Shown here in pieces: positions 26,979 to 35,026 of a stretch of DNA of 64,000 nucleotides. The notes under the pieces are model-generated. The model was not told the origin of the DNA and did not search any database. It saw nothing but the letters and a program-made list of their open reading frames with translations. The translations under genes and the position numbers were made by a program. The DNA is from an uncultured Lachnospiraceae bacterium (GTDB taxonomy: Bacteria; Bacillota; Clostridia; Lachnospirales; Lachnospiraceae): positions 91,160 to 155,159 of the forward strand of contig CAJUED010000004.1 of NCBI GenBank assembly GCA_910585075.1, written 5' to 3'. How positions within the stretch are numbered: the first letter of the stretch is position 1; every line of letters begins with the position of its first letter.

Positions 26979-28160
26979 ATGCGAATAGATTCCGGCACGA
27001 TAGGAATGGATTCCACCAGAAAGTACACTTCCGTTTCCGGAAGGGTAACCAGACTTATGATTTCAACCGGCAGACAGAGTCTCAGGGAAGGGACAGGGGC
27101 TTTTTTGGGGAATTCATCAGGTACGGATGTGGAGGAAAATGGGAAGCAGACCAGCGGGAAGGAGAATCCGGAGGATGCCCTTCAGTCCACGTTTGAAGAA
27201 ATGAAATCCAAAATGAAACCCATTCGCTCGGAGAATACCCGAGGCTCAGAGATTTCAGAGGCCCGGGAACAGCTGTTGAAAATCAGGCAGGAATGTATTA
27301 ATTTCCTGATGGAGCTTCTCTTTCCCGGAAGGAAAGGAAGCGGAAGCGGCGATTGGGCCAGCGAGATGGTATCATCCTCTGATGTGTACACAGGTTCCGG
27401 GGGAGGGGCAAAAACCATTTCCATCAGCAATCAGTATTATCATGAGGAGACAGAGGAAACAAGTTTCTCCACCCAGGGAACGGTAAAGTGTGCGGACGGC
27501 AGGGAAATTAAGTTTAATCTGAATCTGGAAATGAGCCGAAGCTTTCAGGAGTATTATGAGGTGGAGTCAAGCATCACCCAGAAGCCCTTATGCGACCCGC
27601 TTGTAATCAATTTAAACGGAAACATAGCGGAGCTGTCCGATCAGACTTTTAAGTTTGACATCGACGGGGACGGACAGGAGGATGAAATCAACCGCCTGGC
27701 AGCAGGCAGCGGTTTCCTTGCTCTTGACAAAAACGGGGATGGCATTATCAATGACGGCAGCGAGCTTTTCGGTACCAAATCAGGGAATGGATTTGCGGAC
27801 CTGGCGGCCTATGATACGGACCATAACGGATTTATCGACGAGGGAGATGCAATCTGGGATAAGCTCAAAATTTGGGTTACGGATGAAAACGGCAATCAGG
27901 AGCTTTACTCTTTGGCGGAAAAAGGGGTAGGGGTAATCTGTCTTCAAAACGCCTCCACCAATTATGCACTTACGGACGAGAGCAACCAGATTAAAGGCGT
28001 CATCCGCAGTACCGGTGTTTTCCTGTATGAAAACGGCAATGTGGGCACGGTTCAGCATGTGGACATGGCTGTGCATGAAGCGCAAAAGGCACAGAAAAAG
28101 CAGGAAACAATCAGGCAGAAGCAGGGTATGTATGCTCAGTGGCTGTATGCTATGGCATAA
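26979..28160 (+). CDS. EF-hand-type calcium-binding repeat protein
   Basis: A 393-residue protein without a signal peptide. The N-terminal half is polar and Ser/Glu-rich with no recognised domain. The C-terminal part has three calcium-loop-like segments: DIDGDGQEDE, DKNGDGIINDGSE and DTDHNGFIDEGD (about residues 225-300), followed by DKLKIWVTDENGNQELYSL. This arrangement recurs in uncharacterised clostridial proteins. The ATG at 26979 has a GGAGG SD; a longer frame from 26823 lacks one. It may be a non-classically exported or cytoplasmic calcium sensor; function is unknown. Confidence 0.65.
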   Translation: MRIDSGTIGMDSTRKYTSVSGRVTRLMISTGRQSLREGTGAFLGNSSGTDVEENGKQTSGKENPEDALQSTFEEMKSKMKPIRSENTRGSEISEAREQLLKIRQECINFLMELLFPGRKGSGSGDWASEMVSSSDVYTGSGGGAKTISISNQYYHEETEETSFSTQGTVKCADGREIKFNLNLEMSRSFQEYYEVESSITQKPLCDPLVINLNGNIAELSDQTFKFDIDGDGQEDEINRLAAGSGFLALDKNGDGIINDGSELFGTKSGNGFADLAAYDTDHNGFIDEGDAIWDKLKIWVTDENGNQELYSLAEKGVGVICLQNASTNYALTDESNQIKGVIRSTGVFLYENGNVGTVQHVDMAVHEAQKAQKKQETIRQKQGMYAQWLYAMA

Positions 28161-28175
28161 CGCGGCGTAAGGGGT

Positions 28176-28236
28176 GAGATTTATGTCCGCGCCTCTGCCA
28201 CAAACTCATTGTGCGTAAAACAACGCATAAATGAGG
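28176..28236 (+). repeat. Decayed copy of the interleaved leader element before the spoIID-like gene
   Basis: TGAGATTTATG (28175-28185) and CACAAACTCA (28199-28208) match arms A/A' with one bulge and one mismatch. The 3' end CAACGCATAAATGAGG resembles B' plus SD of the good copies. Arm B no longer pairs with it. The next gene starts ~60 bp further on, so this copy no longer supplies its SD. Confidence 0.5.
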
Positions 28237-28298
28237 AAAAATACGAATAATGGTATGAAAAAGGGACTTACCGGCATAGAATAAGCCGGAGGTGTCCT

Positions 28299-29327
28299 AT
28301 GAAAAAACTTAGAGTCTTTCAAACTGTCAAAATCAAACGCCGCCACGCTTCGCGAGCCGGCTTATTGATAAAAAGAACTGTACCTGGATTTTCTTTTGGG
28401 AATCTGGGTACGTTTTTTTTGTTTCTCATATTAACACCCTATCTTATTACCTTTTTCTTTGGAAACCTTCGGGAGGGCACAGGAGAAAAGGTATCTTTTG
28501 CAAAGGAGGAGACAGGTTCCGTTTTCGTCAACAATGAAACCTCCTTTGGCCGGGAGAAAATTCCACTGGAAGACTATGTGGCGGATAAACTTGCAAGAAG
28601 CATGGACAGTGACTTTGAGATGGAAGCCTTAAAGGCTCAGGCGGTTTTGATTCGCTCCAATCTGCTGGCGGAGAGGGAGGAGGAAAATGGGAGAGAAATT
28701 TCGGTGGCAGATTCAGAGTACGGAAAAAACGCTATTACGGAAAAAATATTGGAGGCGACAGTACAGACAAAAGGAGTGTATCTTACTTTTGCGGGCAGGA
28801 TTGTAGAGGGAGCTTATTTTGCCATCAGCAATGGAAGGACCAGAAACGGGAAAGAAGCGTTGTCGGATGAATATTCATACCTGCAAAGCGTGTCCTGTGA
28901 AAGGGATTTTCTTGCGGATGATTTCGGCAGCTCTTTTATTTTTTCGGAAAAAGAGTTTGAAATAAATTGGGAGAGTATGTTTTTTGAACAGCTGACAGAG
29001 GATGAAATTTTAGACAGAGGGCAGATTGCAGCGGAAAAGGAGATGGAAAAGTATACCCTTTACCGGGACAGTGCAGATTATGTCTTGTATATAGAGGAGA
29101 GCGGAGCATATGCGGGCGGGGAAGAATTTCGGAAGGCATTCGGCCTTCCGTCCGCCGATTTTCATCTGGAAAAAGAGGACGGGGAGGTGATAATTTCCGT
29201 AAAAGGAGCAGGCCACGGCTTTGGCATGAGCCAGTTTGGCGCTAACGAGATGGCAAAAGAGGGAAATGATTACGTCCGCATTTTGGATTATTTTTTTCAG
29301 GATGCAACAATTACAAAATTTGAATAA
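28299..29327 (+). CDS. SpoIID/LytB-like protein with altered catalytic position
   Basis: A 342-residue protein: a membrane anchor (about residues 36-52), then the SpoIID domain with IPLEDYVADKLARSMDSDF-EMEALKAQAV, and the C-terminal KGAGHGFGMSQFGANEMA signature. SpoIID is a lytic transglycosylase acting at the engulfment septum. In known SpoIID proteins the essential Glu lies in a (S/G)EMP motif before EALKAQA; here the aligned residues are SMD, so Glu is replaced by Ser. It is followed by a SpoIIQ-like gene, the usual partner. Residues ~11-25 come from a sequence resembling the intergenic DNA at 37084. Confidence 0.75.
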   Translation: MKKLRVFQTVKIKRRHASRAGLLIKRTVPGFSFGNLGTFFLFLILTPYLITFFFGNLREGTGEKVSFAKEETGSVFVNNETSFGREKIPLEDYVADKLARSMDSDFEMEALKAQAVLIRSNLLAEREEENGREISVADSEYGKNAITEKILEATVQTKGVYLTFAGRIVEGAYFAISNGRTRNGKEALSDEYSYLQSVSCERDFLADDFGSSFIFSEKEFEINWESMFFEQLTEDEILDRGQIAAEKEMEKYTLYRDSADYVLYIEESGAYAGGEEFRKAFGLPSADFHLEKEDGEVIISVKGAGHGFGMSQFGANEMAKEGNDYVRILDYFFQDATITKFE

Positions 29328-29435
29328 TTAAGGAAAAAGGGGCAAAACTATCCATAAGAGTAACAGCTCATAAAATGTTTTGGAATGAAGAAAAGTGCAG
29401 AAAAATGAAAAATATTTTCAAATTCTTCGCTCCAC

Positions 29436-29511
29436 GGGTTTTGTGTCCGCGCTGCAACCACAAGCCTGGAAAACTGCAAAGGCAGTGCAAAAGCAGCGCA
29501 GAAATGAGGAG
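29436..29511 (+). promoter_or_regulatory. Interleaved inverted-repeat leader element, spoIIQ-like copy
   Basis: Arm A GGGTTTTGTG (29436-29445), arm B TCCGCGCTGC (29446-29455), arm A' CACAAGCCT (29459-29467), arm B' GCAGCGCAGA (29493-29502), then AATGAGGAG as SD for the ATG at 29516. The long loop carries an extra hairpin, ACTGC/GCAGT (29473-29486), that accounts for its greater length. Confidence 0.75.
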
Positions 29512-29515
29512 AAAG

Positions 29516-30430
29516 ATGAGAAGAAATAGAAGAAGAGGACTTGGCAGAGAGAGATTTCTTATGATTGCCTCAGCGGTACTTGTTTTGGGCTCCCTTACCG
29601 CCACGGGCTTATGGCTTGGCCGGGATAAAGCCGGTCAGGATGAAGGTTATGTGGTAGATTTAAGCGCCATTGAAAATAGCGAGGCAGCAGGAAAAGCGGG
29701 AGAAGAAACCGGACAGACAAAAGAAGTAGCCCAGGAGGCCGTTACGACGGATGACCTTGACTATGACCCCTATTTCCAGGAGACAAACTCCCAGAAGGTG
29801 GAAAATCCTGACCAGTCGGAGAGCGGCAGTATGTCCGACGGGGCGGACGAGCAGAGAGAAGAACAAAAAAGCGCAAAGGAAGATAAAAAGCAGAAGGAGC
29901 AGGATACACCGAGTCCGGAGGAAAATGACGGAGCGGCAAAGGAAACGGCGGCGGATCAGATAGTGGAGGAAGAAAATACAACCGCTTTGTCTACCGCTAT
30001 GCAGCCGGCCCTTACCTTCAGCGATTCCGATACACTGGTGTGGCCTATTGTGGGAAATATACTGGTAAATTACAGTATGGACAAGACCGTTTATTTCCCC
30101 ACCCTTGCCCAGTATAAATATAATCCGGCTATTATTATTCAGGCAAATGAAGGAGATTTGATAACAGCCGCATCGGCAGGCAAGGTTATTTCCGTATTTA
30201 ATGACCCGCAGATTGGAAACGGCATCACCATGGAACTGGGGGGAGGCTATGAGGCTACTTACGGACAGCTCGCCAATGTCCTTGTATCAGAGGGTAGTTA
30301 TGTGGCGGCGGGAGACGTGATTGCCCAGGTGGCGGCGCCCACCAAGTATTACAGCGTGGAGGGGACAAATGTCTACTTTAAACTGACAAAGGACGGCAAT
30401 CCTGTGAATCCATTGACAAAATTAAATTAG
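29516..30430 (+). CDS. SpoIIQ-like LytM (M23) domain protein, predicted inactive
   Basis: A 304-residue protein: a basic N-terminus, a transmembrane helix (about residues 14-34), a long acidic/Gln-rich linker, then a LytM fold from WPIVGNILVNYSMDKTVYFPTL to the end. Active M23 enzymes need a His-x3-Asp, a second His, and HxH. Here the aligned stretches read YKYNPAIII, TYGQLAN and VYFKL, so all zinc ligands are lost. SpoIIQ is a forespore membrane scaffold facing SpoIIIAH, and it need not be an active peptidase. The start is set by the SD in the leader element; a longer frame to 29375 reads through that element. Confidence 0.78.
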   Translation: MRRNRRRGLGRERFLMIASAVLVLGSLTATGLWLGRDKAGQDEGYVVDLSAIENSEAAGKAGEETGQTKEVAQEAVTTDDLDYDPYFQETNSQKVENPDQSESGSMSDGADEQREEQKSAKEDKKQKEQDTPSPEENDGAAKETAADQIVEEENTTALSTAMQPALTFSDSDTLVWPIVGNILVNYSMDKTVYFPTLAQYKYNPAIIIQANEGDLITAASAGKVISVFNDPQIGNGITMELGGGYEATYGQLANVLVSEGSYVAAGDVIAQVAAPTKYYSVEGTNVYFKLTKDGNPVNPLTKLN

Positions 30431-30531
30431 GTATATCATTTTATAAATTGTCGGCGGAATTGTGTGAGAAAACAGTGATTCAAAGGGGCTGACCGAAAAG
30501 GATATACTAATCGGTATACAGGGAGTGGAAA

Positions 30532-31746
30532 ATGATTTATATTATTGGCGGTAAAATTATAACAATGACAGGAAAGGTTTGGGAAAAAGGCTTCCTGTCC
30601 ATTGAAAACGGAAAAATAAAGGAAGTGGGGCCCATGACAGAGGGCGCCCCATTTCCCCTGCCGGAAGGGAAGGATACCCAGGTGATTAACGCGCTGGGGT
30701 GCGTGGTAATGCCGGGGCTCATAGAGGCCCACTGCCACATGGGCATTACGGAGGAGAAAAAAGGAATGGAGGGGGACGACTGCAATGAAACGGTGGATCC
30801 CATCACCCCTTACCTTCGCTCCATAGACGCAATCAATCCCATGGATGCGGCCTTTGACGATGCGCTGCGGGCAGGGATTACTTCCGCCATGATCGGGCCG
30901 GGGAGTTCTAACGTGGTGGGCGGAACCTTTTCCTTTGTGAAAACCCATGGGAGAAGCATTGATAAAATGCTGGTGCGTTCACCTGCGGCCATGAAAATTG
31001 CTTTCGGGGAGAATCCCAAGGTGAACTATTCGGGACAGGGAAAATCACCGGCTACCAGAATGGCTATTGCGGCAATGCTCCGGGAGGAGCTCTTTAAGGC
31101 CCGGCGTTATTATGAGAAGAAGCAGGCGGGAATGAACCGGGAGGACGAGGACTTTCGGTATGAATGCTGGCTCCCGGTATTTGAGGGGGAAATTCCCATG
31201 AAGGCTCACGTGCACCGGGCCGATGATATTCAGACAGCCATCCGCATTGCGGAAGAATTTCATTTGGATATTACCCTGGATCATTGCAGCGAGGGACATT
31301 TGATTGCAGAGCAGATTAAGGAAGCCGGTTTCCCGGCGATTGTGGGGCCTGACCTGGCCAGCAGAAATAAGATAGAGGTTCAGAACATGGCATTTAAGAC
31401 GGTGGGAATATTGAACCGGGCCGGTGTAAAGACAGCTATTACCACAGACCATCCGGTGTCCTTGATTCAATCCCTGCCCATCTGCGCCGGACTGGCAGTG
31501 AAAGCCGGGCTGGACGAGGAGGAGGCACTCAAGGCCATTACGCTGTATCCGGCAGAAATATGCCGGGTGGCCGACAGGGTAGGTTCATTGGAGGCCGGTA
31601 AAGATGCGGATATTGCGATTTTTGACGACCTTCCAATCCGGGTGCCCTCAAGGACTATGTGCACAATGATAGAGGGAAAGGTGGTTTATGCGGACGAGGG
31701 CTTTTCCCTGCCGCACCTGCCTGATGAGAGTTATGAGGATTCGTAA
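30532..31746 (+). CDS. Amidohydrolase-superfamily protein
   Basis: A 404-residue metal-dependent hydrolase: an N-terminal beta-sandwich, then MPGLIEAHCHMG (first metal-binding His pair), MKAHVHRADDIQTA, LDHCSEGH, and TTDHPVS (catalytic Asp), ending with AGKDADIAIFDDLP. The layout matches imidazolonepropionase- and dipeptidase-like members. The substrate cannot be read from sequence. Its stop codon TAA (31744-31746) is the first bases of the adjacent repeat. Confidence 0.82.
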   Translation: MIYIIGGKIITMTGKVWEKGFLSIENGKIKEVGPMTEGAPFPLPEGKDTQVINALGCVVMPGLIEAHCHMGITEEKKGMEGDDCNETVDPITPYLRSIDAINPMDAAFDDALRAGITSAMIGPGSSNVVGGTFSFVKTHGRSIDKMLVRSPAAMKIAFGENPKVNYSGQGKSPATRMAIAAMLREELFKARRYYEKKQAGMNREDEDFRYECWLPVFEGEIPMKAHVHRADDIQTAIRIAEEFHLDITLDHCSEGHLIAEQIKEAGFPAIVGPDLASRNKIEVQNMAFKTVGILNRAGVKTAITTDHPVSLIQSLPICAGLAVKAGLDEEEALKAITLYPAEICRVADRVGSLEAGKDADIAIFDDLPIRVPSRTMCTMIEGKVVYADEGFSLPHLPDESYEDS

Positions 31747-31822
31747 CTATTCAGCCTTCGGCTTCATAGTTACGAAATCCGGCTCATTTAAAGTTTGCCT
31801 TTGGCAAAGGAGCCGGATTTTT
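31744..31822. repeat. 79-bp two-hairpin intergenic repeat, copy 2
   Basis: Nearly identical to 723-801. Here it can act as a terminator for the amidohydrolase gene: ATCCGGCTC/GAGCCGGAT plus a T-run at the end. The left edge GTAACTATTCAGCC is complementary, with mismatches, to GGGCTGAACTGCTAC at 31869-31883, so the whole element may be ~140 bp with terminal inverted repeats. A GGACTTTGC/GCAAAGTCC hairpin lies inside, at about 31841-31867. Confidence 0.8.
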
Positions 31823-32012
31823 TTGCCGCCACGTTTTCTTACGGACTTTGCAGCAAGTGCAAAGTCCTGGGCTGAACTGCTACGGGGATTCGAACTTAAG
31901 TGAACGGTTATGCTTTACCTGTCTGAGAAAAGAATGTATAATAAGTGAGAAAAACCATGAGCCCTGCCTTACGGTCAGGGTTCATGTGGCGTAATGACAA
32001 GGAGGTGCAGTA

Positions 32013-33563
32013 GTGCACAGGATAAAGAAAATGGCAGTTATTTTGCTTGCCTTTTTTCTGACAGGCTGTGCCGGCGTACGGGAAGAAGAAATACCGGATT
32101 TGGAGGATACGGTTATCAGTATGGAGGAGGAACCGGAGATTTCTTACGAAGTGCCGGTGAGCTCTGCCAATATCATGATTAATCAGCTGGGTTACATAAG
32201 GGAAGGAACCAAAATAGCTGTTTTTTGCGGCAAGGAAATGCCGGAGGAATTTCAGGTGATTCGAAAGGACACCGGTGAGGTGGCCTTTACAGGTTATCTG
32301 CAAAATAAGGTGTATGATGAGGAATTACAGGAATATAATAGCTATGGGGATTTTTCCGCTCTCTGTGAGACCGGCGTTTATTATATAGAGGCTCCTTTGC
32401 TTGGCAGATCCTATTCCTTTGCGATTGAGGATGAACTTTACGAGAGTATTTTCAAGGAATCCTGCAAGCAGTATTATTACAGCCGGTGCGGTATGACGCT
32501 GACCCGGCAGTATGCGAATGAGGTGGCCCATAATGCCTGCCATACGGGTAAGGCAGTGCTTGAGCAGGAGCCTTCGATCAGTCTGGATGTGAGCGGGGGA
32601 TGGCATCAGGATGAGAAGGGCTCTAAGGACGTGGCCACGGCGGCAAAGAGCATTGGCATTATGCTGCTTTCCTATGAATTGTATGGAAACGCCTTTACGG
32701 ATGAGATGGGAATACCGGAGAGCGGGAATGAGGTGCCGGACCTTTTGGATGAAGTCAGATACGAAGTGGAATGGATGCTTAAGATGCAGGATAAGGAGAC
32801 CGGGGCAGTCTATTCCGGTGTGAAGTTTTATGGGCAGAAGGATGGAGAGAGCGCCCGGGTGGGGGCTGCGGACGGAGTGTCCTCTATGGCCTTTGCCATG
32901 TCCGTTGCAAAGTTTGCCTATCTTTATCAAGATTATGACGGGGAATTTGCAGGGGAATGTTTAAAGGCGGCGGAGCATGCATGGGAATATGGAGAGGTAA
33001 ATCTTCAGGAGGAGCAGGACGAGGACGGAGAAAAATGGAGATTTGCCGCCGCGGCCGAGCTTTACAGAGCCTTTGGCAAAAAGAAAATTCACAGGTATGT
33101 GACCGGCTGGCTTTCTGACGGGACCTACAAAGAAAATATGGATGATGTTGTTTTTTTGGGCTGTGTCACATATATTTGCACAAAGCAGCCTGTGAGGCTT
33201 GAGCTGTGCGAGGATATCACCAGGGCCCTTATGGGGCAGGCGGAAAGGATTTATGCGGAATCAGGAGGCTCCTTTTTTCTTACCGGAGGGAACAGGGAGC
33301 AGAGCAATATTAAGGAACTGCTCCGCGATATGATGTACCTGGCAACGGTGGACCATATGATTACAAACCATGAATATGACAGTGTGATAGAAAACCATCT
33401 CCATTATTTCCTGGGGAGAAATGAGAAAGGTATCAGTTACATTGATAACGTGGGAGAAAAAAATTATAACATGACGGGCGAGAGAACAGGTATCATGAAA
33501 CAGTTTGAGGCAAACAGCAAGCTGGTATTTATGCTCAGTGAAATTGTGGAACACTATCGGTAA
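32013..33563 (+). CDS. GH9-like lipoprotein, catalytic residues not conserved
   Basis: A 516-residue protein with a GTG start behind a strong AAGGAGGTG SD. A lipobox (FLTGC, Cys about 19) shows membrane anchoring. Residues ~48-140 form the Ig-like CelD-N domain (INQLGY to YSFAIEDELY), and the rest is the GH9 alpha/alpha barrel (SGGWHQDEK, VPDLLDEVRYEVEWMLKMQD, HYFLGRN). In endoglucanases the GGW is followed by DAGD carrying the base; here it reads QDEK. The PHHR motif near the end is also missing. It may bind a glycan or act on it with another mechanism. Confidence 0.72.
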   Translation: MHRIKKMAVILLAFFLTGCAGVREEEIPDLEDTVISMEEEPEISYEVPVSSANIMINQLGYIREGTKIAVFCGKEMPEEFQVIRKDTGEVAFTGYLQNKVYDEELQEYNSYGDFSALCETGVYYIEAPLLGRSYSFAIEDELYESIFKESCKQYYYSRCGMTLTRQYANEVAHNACHTGKAVLEQEPSISLDVSGGWHQDEKGSKDVATAAKSIGIMLLSYELYGNAFTDEMGIPESGNEVPDLLDEVRYEVEWMLKMQDKETGAVYSGVKFYGQKDGESARVGAADGVSSMAFAMSVAKFAYLYQDYDGEFAGECLKAAEHAWEYGEVNLQEEQDEDGEKWRFAAAAELYRAFGKKKIHRYVTGWLSDGTYKENMDDVVFLGCVTYICTKQPVRLELCEDITRALMGQAERIYAESGGSFFLTGGNREQSNIKELLRDMMYLATVDHMITNHEYDSVIENHLHYFLGRNEKGISYIDNVGEKNYNMTGERTGIMKQFEANSKLVFMLSEIVEHYR

Positions 33564-33598
33564 CAGCTCAGATAGGTCAGCTTGTCCGAACTGTTACC
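33559..33598. repeat. Inverted repeat GGTAACAG/CTGTTACC overlapping the GH9 stop codon
   Basis: GGTAACAG (33559-33566) and CTGTTACC (33591-33598) form an 8-bp stem with a 24-nt loop. The stop codon TAA (33561-33563) is within the left arm. The arms resemble the ends of the 31744 element and a solitary GGCTGAACTGTTAC at 4001-4014. Confidence 0.55.
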
Positions 33599-33768
33599 AC
33601 TACCGATGCTGGGCTTTGAAGGGAAATGATTTGGAAACAGCATTTTTTGCAAGGTTCGACGCACCATCTTCTCTTTCGGAGCGGAAGATATCGTTGTAAG
33701 GTAAGCGTGGGGAAAGCATTGGAATGTTTCTCAATTTAAAGTAAGTATGGAAATAAAGGAAAACACTA

Positions 33769-33830
33769 CAAGTTTGTGTCTGCGCTGTGCTCACAAACTT
33801 GAAATGTGTAAAGAGCAGCGCAGAAATGGG
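33769..33830 (+). promoter_or_regulatory. Interleaved inverted-repeat leader element, ddl copy
   Basis: Arm A CAAGTTTGTG (33769-33778), arm B TCTGCGCTG (33779-33787), arm A' CACAAACTTG (33792-33801), arm B' CAGCGCAGA (33816-33824), then AATGGGG as SD for the ATG at 33839. Both stems are perfect (10 and 9 bp). Arms A and B are adjacent, with a 4-nt loop before A' and 14 nt before B'. Confidence 0.85.
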
Positions 33831-33838
33831 GTAAAATT

Positions 33839-34903
33839 ATGAAAATAGTTGTATTGGCCGGTGGAATCAGCACGGAGCGGGATGTATCTTTAAGTTCCGG
33901 GGCCATGATTTACCGGGCGCTTAAAAACAGGGGCCATAAAGCCATTCTTCTGGATGTATATCTGGGATATGAACCGGAAGAAGGAACCGGGGAAAGAATG
34001 GATGACATTTTTGAGACGGAGCGGGACTGGGCCGGAGCCATTAGCGGAGTTACGGAAAAGAATCCGGATATCGAGCAGATAAAAGCCATGCGCCCTGACG
34101 GGGATAAAAATTTTTTTGGCCCTAATGTGATGGAACTTTGTCAGGCGGCGGACGCGGTATTTTTGGCCCTTCACGGTGAAAGCGGTGAAAACGGAAAAAT
34201 ACAGGCATGCTTTGACCTTATGGGGGTCACCTACACGGGGACGGATTATGTGAGTTCGGCGCTGGCCATGGATAAGGGGATTTCCAAGGAACTGTTTGTC
34301 TGTCATGGAATTCCAACCCCGGCGTACATACGGTTTCAAAAAGGTCAGGAACAAAAGGGGAGCGTTGCCTTCCCCTGTATTGTGAAGGCCTGCTGCGGCG
34401 GTTCCAGCGTGGGAGTGAGTATCGCGAAGACAGAGGAAGAATACGAAAATGCTCTTGCGGAAGCATTCCGGTATGACGATGAGGTGATCGTGGAACAGTA
34501 TATTGACGGACGGGAGTTTTCCGTGGGTGTGATGGAGGGAAAGGCTCTGCCGGTGATAGAGATAGCGCCTCTTGAAGGTTTTTATGATTATAAAAATAAA
34601 TATCAGCCCGGGGCTACGGTGGAAACCTGTCCGGCGGACATTCCCGCTGAAAAAACCGAGGAACTCCAGAGATATGCTGAGGAAGCATTCACGGCGCTGC
34701 GCCTTAAAAATTACGCCAGAATGGATTTTATGATGAGCAGGGATGGGGAGATATTCTGTCTGGAGGCAAATACACTTCCGGGAATGACGCCCACCTCTTT
34801 ACTGCCCCAGGAGGCGGCGGCTCTGGGGATGAACTTTGAGGAGCTCTGCCAGCGGATACTGCAGGCGGCCGTATGCAGCAAAGAAACCGCATGCAAAAAA
34901 TAA
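33839..34903 (+). CDS. ddl: D-alanine--D-alanine ligase
   Basis: A 354-residue ATP-grasp enzyme that joins two D-Ala for peptidoglycan precursors. Key segments are MKIVVLAGGISTERDVSLSSG, LALHGESGENG, FPCIVKACCGGSSVGVS (ATP-binding loop), EQYIDGREFSVGVM, and MDFMMSRDGEIFCLEANTLPGMTPTSLLP (metal-binding Glu/Asn). Its neighbour murF uses the product dipeptide. The start codon is placed by the SD in the leader element. Confidence 0.93.
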   Translation: MKIVVLAGGISTERDVSLSSGAMIYRALKNRGHKAILLDVYLGYEPEEGTGERMDDIFETERDWAGAISGVTEKNPDIEQIKAMRPDGDKNFFGPNVMELCQAADAVFLALHGESGENGKIQACFDLMGVTYTGTDYVSSALAMDKGISKELFVCHGIPTPAYIRFQKGQEQKGSVAFPCIVKACCGGSSVGVSIAKTEEEYENALAEAFRYDDEVIVEQYIDGREFSVGVMEGKALPVIEIAPLEGFYDYKNKYQPGATVETCPADIPAEKTEELQRYAEEAFTALRLKNYARMDFMMSRDGEIFCLEANTLPGMTPTSLLPQEAAALGMNFEELCQRILQAAVCSKETACKK

Positions 34904-35026
34904 TTTTTTGATGTAAAATGATGCCGGTGATAGGACGGAAATCATTTTTGCCGGACAAAGGAATGACACGTATGTAAAGACGTGGCGTAAAACTTCGGAG
35001 TGCCGGCAATATTGGAGGGTAAGCAC

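Noticed and set aside
33747..33842. A 31-codon Cys-rich frame through the ddl leader element, overlapping the ddl start
   Set aside because: The same frame lacks a start in the rhaD copy and is shifted in the spoIIQ copy by an 11-nt loop expansion. Stem pairing, not the peptide, is conserved.
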